The position numbers were made by a program, and so were the translations under genes. A model generated the notes under the pieces. It was not told the DNA's origin. It was given only the letters and a program-made list of their open reading frames with translations, and did not search any database. From CAZOLI01 sp964580675 (GTDB taxonomy: Bacteria > Planctomycetota > MHYJ01 > CAYXQY01), in contig CAZOLI010000035.1 of NCBI GenBank assembly GCA_964580675.1, positions 1 through 25,694 of the forward strand: a DNA stretch of 25,694 nucleotides, read 5' to 3'. This document shows, piece by piece, positions 1-7,345 of the stretch (its first letter is position 1; the number at the start of each line of letters is the position of its first letter).

Positions 1-2
1 CG

Positions 3-1715
3 GACGAGGTCATCTGGACCGCGGACTGGCTCGAAGAAAAGATCGAACACGAAAACCCGCGGGTCCGGCTCTGGGCCCTGAATCGCCTGATGTACTGTTA
101 TCCGGACCGAACACCGTCCGTCTGTCGACGGCTTTTGCAGGACGAGGACTCATTTGTCCGGCAAAACGCCATTTCCGCCCTTGGAACACACGGGGAACCA
201 TCAGACCGGGACCCGCTCCGGAAGCTTTATCCGGATGCCTCACCCACGGAACAGGGGGCGATTTTAAAAGCGCTCGGCAAACTCAACGATGCCTGGATTC
301 TGGAAACGGGACGGGAGCTTCTCCAGGCCGAGCAGTTTAACGTCAACCTGATTATTTCCTTCGTGGACGCGCTGGACATGCTCGACCACGATGAGAAGGA
401 CGAGGTGGCTCAAGACATGTTTGCCGAAACCCGTCTCGAAGCGGTGTTCAGCAGACTGCTTCCCGTGGTTCTTTCCTCCAGCGGCCCGGAACAAACCAGG
501 TGGGTAACCGATCAAACCCTCCGGAAATTTTCGGCGGATTACATGATCAAGCCGCGGCCCTTTCGCCGGACCATGCAGCAACACCTTCAGCTCCTTGAAC
601 ACCCGTCGACCGTGCGAGATTTTCTGAACGGTGATCTTCCGGCAACCGATCTCCCGGCGTCACTTCGCTCCGACCTTGAACATCAGTCGTTCGCGGTCGA
701 TCTCTCCTCGGCGATTGCGGAGGGATGCCGTCAATATGAGAGGGAGAACCGGGGAAAGGCTCTGGAAACCATCGGGAACTGGATGGCCGAACGGAACCCG
801 ACCGAAGAACCGGAAACGGATCGTTCCAGAAGACTGACGGCATTTGGAGCGTCGTTTCAGAACCTTCCCGACAATTTCGTGGAAACCGACGTGCCGGGAA
901 ACCCCGTCCGGGAACTATTTTTCCTCCTGACGACGGCGGCCGTTCACAGTGCGTCGGACTTTGACCCGGAACGGATTATGGCTCAGGCCCGGGAACAAAA
1001 CCGGTTTCCCGACCGTTTGTACCGGTTAAACAGCAATGTCCTCCTGGATGAAATACCGGCACTCGCCCCCGAAACGACACCGGATCCCAAACCCATCCGT
1101 TCCGACGCCGAACGCGTCGATTCCCCCTTTGTCCGGGCCAAAGCAATTCGCGTACTGTCCCATCTTGACGATCCCGAAACGGTTCCTCTGTGCGTGACAG
1201 CACTCTCGAGTGAACACCCCGTTGTGTACCAAACCGCCACCGAATGTCTCGTGGAAAAAGGAACGCCTGCCGTCGAGGAGATTTCACGCCGGCTCTCCGA
1301 TCGTTCCCTGGACGATGGCATCGTCACGGCGGCCGACGTGCTGCGGCGCATACCCGTAAACAGATCGTCGGAGGTGTTTCTGAATCATTTTGATTTTCTC
1401 GTCGAATCGGTGGGACCGGATCCCATTGTTCCCTTTGCGGTGGATCTGGCCGTGCGGGAGACGGTCGAACACCTCCGTGATCACCTCGATCGAAACGTCT
1501 TGCTGATCGGTGAACAGCTCGGCATTGTGGCGGATCTGTTCGACGTGGACCTTCCCAACCGGGAGGAAATCGAGAACCGGATGGAAGAAGAGGCCCGGCA
1601 ATTTCAGGGGGGTCCCGGTCAGGGACGGGGTGGTCCATTTCCCGGTGGAACAGGGGGAATGCGACCGGAGCCCGGTGGCAACCCCGATCGGCCGGACCCC
1701 GGCAACCCGCAATAA
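3..1715 (+). CDS. HEAT-repeat protein, 5' end missing
   Basis: The frame is open to the left window edge, so the true start lies outside; the first in-frame ATG (90) is internal to a helical repeat and is not a convincing start. The visible 570 residues contain HEAT/PBS-lyase-like helical pairs. Examples are the segment beginning NPRVRLWALNRL near the left edge, the one beginning DSFVRQNAISALG, and a later pair around bases 1125-1330 (PFVRAKAIRVLSHLDD, then HPVVYQTATECL). Such alpha-solenoids usually act as protein-binding scaffolds; no catalytic motif is visible. The last 40 residues form a Gly/Pro/Arg-rich, probably disordered tail (GGPGQGRGGPFPGG). No signal peptide can be judged because the N-terminus is absent. 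Many planctomycete-type genomes carry large HEAT proteins of unknown role. The fold call is fairly safe; the function is unknown. Confidence 0.8.
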   Translation, partial: DEVIWTADWLEEKIEHENPRVRLWALNRLMYCYPDRTPSVCRRLLQDEDSFVRQNAISALGTHGEPSDRDPLRKLYPDASPTEQGAILKALGKLNDAWILETGRELLQAEQFNVNLIISFVDALDMLDHDEKDEVAQDMFAETRLEAVFSRLLPVVLSSSGPEQTRWVTDQTLRKFSADYMIKPRPFRRTMQQHLQLLEHPSTVRDFLNGDLPATDLPASLRSDLEHQSFAVDLSSAIAEGCRQYERENRGKALETIGNWMAERNPTEEPETDRSRRLTAFGASFQNLPDNFVETDVPGNPVRELFFLLTTAAVHSASDFDPERIMAQAREQNRFPDRLYRLNSNVLLDEIPALAPETTPDPKPIRSDAERVDSPFVRAKAIRVLSHLDDPETVPLCVTALSSEHPVVYQTATECLVEKGTPAVEEISRRLSDRSLDDGIVTAADVLRRIPVNRSSEVFLNHFDFLVESVGPDPIVPFAVDLAVRETVEHLRDHLDRNVLLIGEQLGIVADLFDVDLPNREEIENRMEEEARQFQGGPGQGRGGPFPGGTGGMRPEPGGNPDRPDPGNPQ

Positions 1716-1733
1716 ATTACAATCAAATTTAAA

Positions 1734-1744
1734 CCCCCCCCCCC
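1734..1744. repeat. C11 homopolymer between genes
   Basis: Eleven consecutive C bases sit 18 bases after the HEAT-protein stop and 8 bases before the -35 element of the following promoter. It is the longest single-base run noticed in the window. It may be phase-variable, or its length may be a sequencing artefact. Confidence 0.8.
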
Positions 1745-1751
1745 GGTTCAT

Positions 1752-1780
1752 TTGACCGCCGTTTCTGTAACTGATATTCT
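1752..1780 (+). promoter_or_regulatory. Sigma-70-type promoter for the kinase-lpxK-lpxL genes
   Basis: TTGACC (1752-1757) and TATTCT (1775-1780) are separated by exactly 17 bases, close to the TTGACA/TATAAT consensus. A start near 1787 would leave a short leader containing a purine-rich ribosome-binding stretch, GGAAGGGGA (1789-1797), ahead of the kinase gene. The match is by eye and no transcript evidence is available. Confidence 0.55.
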
Positions 1781-1827
1781 AAGGTTACGGAAGGGGACAT
1801 TTTCTCATCCTGATACAGGCCATTCTA

Positions 1828-3186
1828 TTGCGAGAAGAAGAACGAAAACTGGCCCGTGCCCTGATTAAGAACAGCATCCTGGACAGGGATGTCGTAAATG
1901 CCTTCATAAACCTGCACGAAGAACTGAAGAAGGCGGATCTCGAACGCTCCTTTTCCCGCCTGTTAATAAAAACCGAAGTCCTTTCCCGGAAACAGATCAA
2001 AAAAATTCGCCGTGCCATCCGGAACATGGAACAGGCACAAAAAGCGGGACCAGAGGGAGAAAGCAAGGAACAGGAAGCCCCTCAACCGTCGCCGGAACCG
2101 GTGAACACGGAGAAGCCGGATCGTGAAAATGCATCAACGGATGCCGGTTCCAACAAACAAAAATCCCCAAAAAAACAGTCCGGCAAACCCAGACGTTCCC
2201 GCCGTAGAGGGCGATTTTTTCGACGGGGTTCGGGCCGGAGGAAATCGTCCCGGAGCCGCCTGAAGGAAAACATGAACATGAAAAAGAAGGAGGGGAAAGA
2301 GGAAGAGGACAAACCGGATGAGCCCATACCCGGCTATCTCGTGAAGGATGTGCTCGGCAAAGGCGGAATGGGAGCGGTTTTTCACACGGAACAAAAAGAG
2401 ACCGGTGAGGAATATGCACTAAAGGTTCTCTTCCCGCACCACGCAGACGACGAACTTGCCGTGGAACGTTTCCTCCGGGAAGGAAAACTCCTGATGGACT
2501 TTGATCACCCGAACATCGTTCGTGCCCACGACTTTGGCAAACACAAACAGTTCCATTACCAGGTCCTCGAACTCATTGACGGACATCCCGTCCTTGACGA
2601 AATCGAGGAAAACGGTCCTCTCGAAGAAGAACGGGCGTTTGACATCACCATACAGATCGCGGAAGCCCTCGAGTACATTCAGGACCACGGCGTCATCCAC
2701 CGGGACGTGAAACCCGACAACGTGATGCTCCGGAACGAGGACGAGGCGGTTCTTTGTGACCTGGGATTTGCCCAGGAAATTGGTGAGTCCAGCTCCGGGG
2801 ATCCGGAAACAACACAGGGAACCGTCCAGTACATGTCACCCGAACAGGCCAAAGGGAATCAGGAACTGGATGCCCGATCTGACATTTACTCACTGGGCGC
2901 CACTCTGTATCACATGGCGGTCGGAAGTGTGCCCTTTGACGGGTCCGAACCCCAGGAAGTGATGGCCAAACAGGTGATGGATAATCTCCAGGGGAATGAA
3001 GTAAAAGACGCCATTTCCAACCACATGCATTACTTCATCGAGAAGATGATGTCAAAGGAGAAAGATTTCCGGTTTCAGAGCCCGGGAGAGGTCGTGACCG
3101 AGATTTCGGATCACCTCGACGCACTGGAAAGCCTGGAATTCGACCCCGACGAGATGGAATCAGACGTCAATCCCTTCGGAAACTAA
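1828..3186 (+). CDS. Ser/Thr protein kinase with N-terminal helical module
   Basis: Hanks-type kinase, predicted to phosphorylate Ser/Thr on unknown targets. Residues 1-66 form a helical module also present in the zinc-ribbon protein at 10906-10289. Residues 70-165 are a charged, Lys/Arg-rich, probably disordered linker. The kinase domain spans about 168-440. It has glycine loop GKGGMG (177-182), ATP-binding Lys199 in YALKV, catalytic loop HRDVKPDN (291-298), metal-binding DLG (311-313, in place of DFG), GTVQYMSPEQ and DARSDIYSLG. All catalytic residues are present, so it is probably active. No membrane segment is seen, so it is likely cytoplasmic. The start is uncertain: TTG at 1828 has ACAGG about 9 bases upstream, but the frame is open further and no ATG or GTG exists. 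It is followed at once, in the same frame, by lpxK. Confidence 0.88.
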   Translation: MREEERKLARALIKNSILDRDVVNAFINLHEELKKADLERSFSRLLIKTEVLSRKQIKKIRRAIRNMEQAQKAGPEGESKEQEAPQPSPEPVNTEKPDRENASTDAGSNKQKSPKKQSGKPRRSRRRGRFFRRGSGRRKSSRSRLKENMNMKKKEGKEEEDKPDEPIPGYLVKDVLGKGGMGAVFHTEQKETGEEYALKVLFPHHADDELAVERFLREGKLLMDFDHPNIVRAHDFGKHKQFHYQVLELIDGHPVLDEIEENGPLEEERAFDITIQIAEALEYIQDHGVIHRDVKPDNVMLRNEDEAVLCDLGFAQEIGESSSGDPETTQGTVQYMSPEQAKGNQELDARSDIYSLGATLYHMAVGSVPFDGSEPQEVMAKQVMDNLQGNEVKDAISNHMHYFIEKMMSKEKDFRFQSPGEVVTEISDHLDALESLEFDPDEMESDVNPFGN

Positions 3187-3189
3187 CCG

Positions 3190-4278
3190 ATTATTCGGAC
3201 CTACTGGAAAAATCCCGACGACCTCTCCCCTTTTTCTCGTACCCTGGCCCGGGGAATCAGCACCCTTCTCCTCCCGGCAAGAATCCTCTACGGAACGTGC
3301 GTGGAGACGCGAAACCTCCTCTATGACCTGAATGCATTTTCGGACGAACCCCTTGAACGTCCCGTCATTTCCATCGGGAACATCACGGTAGGGGGCACCG
3401 GAAAAACCCCGCTCGTCGAGCGAATTACGAAATGGTTTGTCCGGCGGGATCGAACGGTCGCCATCCTGACCCGGGGATACGGACAGTTCAAGGATTCGAA
3501 CGGAACCATAAGGGACGACGAAGCACTCCCGCCGGAACTAAAAAATAACAGCGCTCGCCGGATCCTCAACCCGGACCGGGTAGAGGCCGGTCGGGAAGCA
3601 CTGGCTTCGTTCAACCCGGATGTGTTTCTTCTGGACGATGGGTTTCAGCACCGCCAGCTTCGCCGGGACCTCGACATCGTACTCCTGACCGCCCGGAACC
3701 CCACCGGGAACGGACTGCTGCTGCCGGGAGGCCCCCTCCGCGAGCCGCTTCATCGGCTCGGTCGTGCCGACCTGGTCGTTCTATCTCACGCCGATCGGCT
3801 CTCGGAACCGGCAATTCACCGCGCCCGGAAACAAATACGGGAACATTTGTTTCCCGGAACCCCGATTCTGCCGGCCGAACACAAAGCGGAACGGATACGG
3901 ATCTTCCAGAACGGACGGGAGGTCGAGGAGAAGTCCCCGGAGGATCTTCAAAACCGTCGTCTGTTTGGCTTCTGCGGCATCGGTTCCCCGGACTCCTTCC
4001 GGCATTCCCTGGAAAAAACCGGAGCGGAAATCATCCGTTTCCGGTCCTTTCCCGACCACCATTCCTACACGGAGCGGGACATTTCAGAAATTAGACAAAT
4101 CCGGGAAAACGCCGAAATCGACGCCACGGTCACGACCCGAAAAGACGCCGTAAAAATCAGGGATCGGGTTTCATTTCCCCTTCACGTACTCGAGGTCACG
4201 TGCCGAGTTACCAGGAACCGAAATCAGCTTCTTCAGCGGCTCGAGGATGTGCATCGGTTTGGCCCGGAGTTGACATGA
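3190..4278 (+). CDS. lpxK: Tetraacyldisaccharide 4'-kinase (LpxK)
   Basis: Transfers the ATP gamma-phosphate to the 4' position of the lipid A precursor at the inner membrane. The P-loop reads GNITVGGTGKTPLV and is followed by RDRTVAILTRGYG. The family motif LLDDGFQHRQLRRD and the substrate-side LLLPGGPLREP are present. The first ATG/GTG/TTG in frame is GTG at 3301, giving 325 residues. However, the translation upstream of it (WKNPDDLSPFSRTL, then LLLPARILYG) matches the membrane-associated N-terminal helix that LpxK proteins normally have. The gene therefore probably starts at an ATT at 3190 or 3193, or CTG at 3244. It lies three bases after the kinase stop, in the same frame, and its own TGA overlaps the next ATG (ATGA). 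The product is certain; the start is not. Confidence 0.92.
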   Translation: MIRTYWKNPDDLSPFSRTLARGISTLLLPARILYGTCVETRNLLYDLNAFSDEPLERPVISIGNITVGGTGKTPLVERITKWFVRRDRTVAILTRGYGQFKDSNGTIRDDEALPPELKNNSARRILNPDRVEAGREALASFNPDVFLLDDGFQHRQLRRDLDIVLLTARNPTGNGLLLPGGPLREPLHRLGRADLVVLSHADRLSEPAIHRARKQIREHLFPGTPILPAEHKAERIRIFQNGREVEEKSPEDLQNRRLFGFCGIGSPDSFRHSLEKTGAEIIRFRSFPDHHSYTERDISEIRQIRENAEIDATVTTRKDAVKIRDRVSFPLHVLEVTCRVTRNRNQLLQRLEDVHRFGPELT

Positions 4279-5267
4279 GCTCGTCGGAAACGATCGATAA
4301 TGAACTTGAAACACCCGAAGCAGCTCGATCGCTTCACCGGAGAATTCAGAACTCCCCGGCCGGGTTTCTTCTCGGACAGCTCGAACTGTCGGTGTTCCGC
4401 GTGTTTCAACTGGTTGTTCAATCACTTCCGGAGGAAGAAGCATCGAGGTTCGGGAAACATCTTGGCTCGGTCGCACACCGGATCCTGAGACGGCAGCGTA
4501 ACATCTGTCACACGAACCTGAAACTGGCCGCGGACCGCCCTCCCTCGGAGGAACAGCTGGAGAAGTTGACGAAGGGGGTGTTTCGTCACCTGGGAAAAGC
4601 CCTATCGGAGTTTGTGTGGCTGCAACCCCGATTACAGAATGGGGGCTGGAAACAATACATTTCCGTTCATGGAATAGAGCAACTCAACGAATACGACGGG
4701 GCGGTCATCGCTTCATTGCACCTGGGGAACTGGGAGTACATCGGTCAGGTTCTCGCCCTGCATGATTTTCCCATATATTCGGTCTCGCGCCGACACCGGG
4801 GGGACTCCCCGCTTATAAATTTGCTCCAGGACTGGCGGACGGCCAACGGACAAAAAATAATCCTCGAAGACGCCGAATCGGACAAAATGCTCCGGGTTCT
4901 GCAGAACGGAAAATTCCTTGGCCTGGTGGCGGACCAGTACGCAAAGGACTCCGGCATCTTCATGAAATTTTTCGGTACCACCACAACCCATCACCCCGGC
5001 CCGGCCATCCTGTCACGGCGCGCCGGCGTGCCGCTGGTTCCGGCCTACTGTTACCGGGATCCCCGCGGACTTCATTACTCCGTGGTGTTTGACGAGCCCG
5101 TGTATCATCCGGACCGGGAGGAGTCGCCGGACACGGAAGAAGTCATTCGACGGCTATTTCGAAAATTTGAAACCTACATTCGGAGCCATACCGAACAGTG
5201 GGTCTGGATCCACCGGAAGTGGCGGCTAAAATGGCTCGCTCCGGAGGAAAAAGAACCTCTGAGATAA
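4275..5267 (+). CDS. Lipid A biosynthesis acyltransferase (LpxL/HtrB family)
   Basis: Predicted late acyltransferase adding a secondary acyl chain to lipid A at the inner membrane. The 330 residues match the family's usual length. The catalytic H-x4-E motif is ASLHLGNWE. Downstream are VADQYAKDSGIFMKFFG with the following HHPGPAILSRRAGVPLVPAY, and the C-terminal EQWVWIHRKWR, all typical of LpxL/LpxM. The start was set at ATG 4275 because it overlaps the lpxK TGA as ATGA, indicating translational coupling; an upstream in-frame GTG at 4200 would overlap lpxK by 79 bases and is less likely. Chain length and whether it is LpxL- or LpxM-like cannot be told from sequence alone. It is the last gene of the kinase-lpxK-lpxL group and converges on selB. 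Confidence 0.9.
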   Translation: MSSSETIDNELETPEAARSLHRRIQNSPAGFLLGQLELSVFRVFQLVVQSLPEEEASRFGKHLGSVAHRILRRQRNICHTNLKLAADRPPSEEQLEKLTKGVFRHLGKALSEFVWLQPRLQNGGWKQYISVHGIEQLNEYDGAVIASLHLGNWEYIGQVLALHDFPIYSVSRRHRGDSPLINLLQDWRTANGQKIILEDAESDKMLRVLQNGKFLGLVADQYAKDSGIFMKFFGTTTTHHPGPAILSRRAGVPLVPAYCYRDPRGLHYSVVFDEPVYHPDREESPDTEEVIRRLFRKFETYIRSHTEQWVWIHRKWRLKWLAPEEKEPLR

Positions 5268-5353
5268 GATCTGCAACCTGTCCCGTTGGCGGCCTTCACC
5301 CGGTTTCCTTTCCAATCACCTGCGAGGAAGAAGAACATCTCCCTGTGGTATAA

Positions 5354-7288
5354 TTATCCATCGTCTTCCTCCACCAGATAACGACGGTTTTCCTCGCGAT
5401 AGGTCACGCCCTCCTCGTCGAAGTACTCCAGAATCGGAATGGCGTATTTCCGCGACGTGTCCACCATATCCCGAAATTCCGCCGTCTCGATATGGCCCTG
5501 TTCCCGGATCCGGTCCCGGATCTGTTCCTCCGCTTCCTCAAGTGTCTCCGAACGCATTAAGACATTATCCTGCAGCCGCACGACCTCCCCCCGCTGGATC
5601 AGCAGTTGAAGAAGAACCGCCACCGTTTCCTCCTCCACTTCATTGATGTGTTCCTTCAGTTCTTCCGGACGTGGCGTATTATAGGGGTTCTCCTCCAGAC
5701 GCTGCCGGATTTCTGAAAGGGCCTGTTCCTCCCGCTCCGACGGTTCTACCTGGTGATTGGCGAGACGGAGGAACCCGTTCTGATCCTCGACTTCGCCCGC
5801 CTCCCGAAGCCGCCGGAGAGCTTCCTCGAAGACCGCTGAATTCAGATCCGTCCGTCCGTGAAGATCAAATTTTTTCAGACCGAGAAGAAGGGGTTGGTCC
5901 GCGTGATGATTTTCCAGCTCCTTGACGATCCGTTCCCGGGCCATCTTAATACCGGTTTCGTGCACGTACCGGTCCGTTCCCTCGAGAACCACCAGATCCA
6001 GTAATTCGGGCCCTTCCTCCTCCATCAATGAACGCACCCGATCCATGTTTACGAAACAACGCTGACACAGTTCACGAAGGTTAAACGGACTGGTTTCAAA
6101 ATCGGCCGCCGTAACCTTCAGGCGATCCTGCCAGGACCCCGTTGCCTCTCCCTTTTTCTTCAGTCTCTCGAGCCGTTTTTCGTCCGACCTCGTCATCCGG
6201 CGATCCGACAGCCCCACCACCCGTCCGCCACCAAGCGTCACCATCGGCGATTGCCGCCGCAGCACGTACGGATCTCCCGGAACCGTAACCACCTCGCGAT
6301 CCAGCTGATACTGCACCCAGGACGTCTCCCCCGGCTTGATCTCTTCTCGATCAAGAGGTATCAACCGGCCCGTCACTTCGTCGGAACCGACGTGGAACCG
6401 AATGGGGAGCCAGTGTTCAAGCGGATCCCCGTCCTCCGATTTATAGGTAAACGTTCCCTCGAGAATAGTGACGGGAAACAGGGTTCCTTCCTCGCCCACG
6501 ACATCTCCACGTTCCACATCTTCGTGATGCACCTCGGCGAGGTTCAGAGCCGCCCGGTGTCCGGCGCGGGCCTCTTCCATTTCCCGGTGATGGGCCTGAA
6601 TTCCCCGCACCCGACCGTTTGCGTTCGTCGGCTCCACCTCCACGGCATCCCCTTCTTCAACCGATCCGGACACCGGCACACCCGTCACAACGGTCCCGAA
6701 TCCTTTGACCGTAAAAACCCGCTGCACGGGCATGCGAAACAGGCCGCGGGGTTCGCGTTCAGGAGTGTCGTCAACATATTCCTCAAAGACCTTCCGAAAT
6801 TCGGACAAACCCTCACCGGTTTTCGACGAAACCGTCTGTATGGGGGTGTCCTCCATGAACGTTCCGGCAAGAAGGTCCTGAAGTTCCTCCCGAACCACTT
6901 CGACCAGCAAATCCTCCACGAGATCCGTTTTGGTAATGACCGGAATGCCGCGCTGAATTCCGAGCGTGTCCATGATGGTCAGGTGTTCGCGGGTCTGGGG
7001 CATGACCCCGTCGTCCGCGGCCACCACGAACATCACGAAATCCATTGCGGTGGCCCCGGCAACCATGTTCCGTATAAACTTCTCGTGGCCGGGCACGTCA
7101 ATAATGCCCACCTCCGAGCCGTCCGGCATGACGTATTCGGCAAATCCAAGGTCAATGGTAAGATCCCGCTCTTTTTCCTCCGGCAGCCGATCCGGATCCG
7201 CCTCCGTTATGGCTTCCACAAGCGCCGTTTTTCCATGGTCGATGTGCCCCGCCGTCCCAACAATAAAGTCACGAATATCATCGGGCAT
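5354..7288 (-). CDS. selB: Selenocysteine-specific elongation factor SelB
   Basis: GTPase that delivers Sec-tRNA to UGA codons next to a SECIS element. G1 is GTAGHIDHGKT (11-21), the effector region is LTIDLGFAEYV (43-53), G3 is DVPGHE (64-69) and the base-recognition motif is TKTD (119-122, SelB-style in place of NKxD). Beta-barrel domains follow, including VQRVFTVKGFGTVVTGVPVSG. The C-terminal half (about 390-644) is made of winged-helix segments that bind SECIS RNA. The 644 residues fit bacterial SelB. The switch I Gly usually found before LTIDLG is Asp42 here (ERDLT). ATG 7288 is preceded by GGAG at 8 bases. It follows the CARF-HEPN gene by 57 bases and is the last gene of the minus-strand string. 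No selA, selD or tRNA-Sec is seen nearby. Confidence 0.93.
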   Translation of the reverse strand: MPDDIRDFIVGTAGHIDHGKTALVEAITEADPDRLPEEKERDLTIDLGFAEYVMPDGSEVGIIDVPGHEKFIRNMVAGATAMDFVMFVVAADDGVMPQTREHLTIMDTLGIQRGIPVITKTDLVEDLLVEVVREELQDLLAGTFMEDTPIQTVSSKTGEGLSEFRKVFEEYVDDTPEREPRGLFRMPVQRVFTVKGFGTVVTGVPVSGSVEEGDAVEVEPTNANGRVRGIQAHHREMEEARAGHRAALNLAEVHHEDVERGDVVGEEGTLFPVTILEGTFTYKSEDGDPLEHWLPIRFHVGSDEVTGRLIPLDREEIKPGETSWVQYQLDREVVTVPGDPYVLRRQSPMVTLGGGRVVGLSDRRMTRSDEKRLERLKKKGEATGSWQDRLKVTAADFETSPFNLRELCQRCFVNMDRVRSLMEEEGPELLDLVVLEGTDRYVHETGIKMARERIVKELENHHADQPLLLGLKKFDLHGRTDLNSAVFEEALRRLREAGEVEDQNGFLRLANHQVEPSEREEQALSEIRQRLEENPYNTPRPEELKEHINEVEEETVAVLLQLLIQRGEVVRLQDNVLMRSETLEEAEEQIRDRIREQGHIETAEFRDMVDTSRKYAIPILEYFDEEGVTYREENRRYLVEEDDG

Positions 7289-7345
7289 CGGTTGTCTCCG
7301 TACAAAACAAAATTAGGTTCACCTGTCCGTGTTTCATCAGATGTA

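Noticed and set aside
4200..4274. Longer form of the lipid A acyltransferase from GTG 4200
   Set aside because: Would overlap lpxK by 79 bases, while ATG 4275 gives a standard ATGA junction and normal length.
5268..5353. tRNA-Sec or SECIS element next to selB
   Set aside because: The 86 bases between the lpxL-type gene and selB show no cloverleaf, no long extra arm and no CCA end; also no terminator-like hairpin.
5349..5354. TATAAT on the plus strand before the selB stop
   Set aside because: No -35 at proper spacing and no plus-strand gene follows; judged chance.
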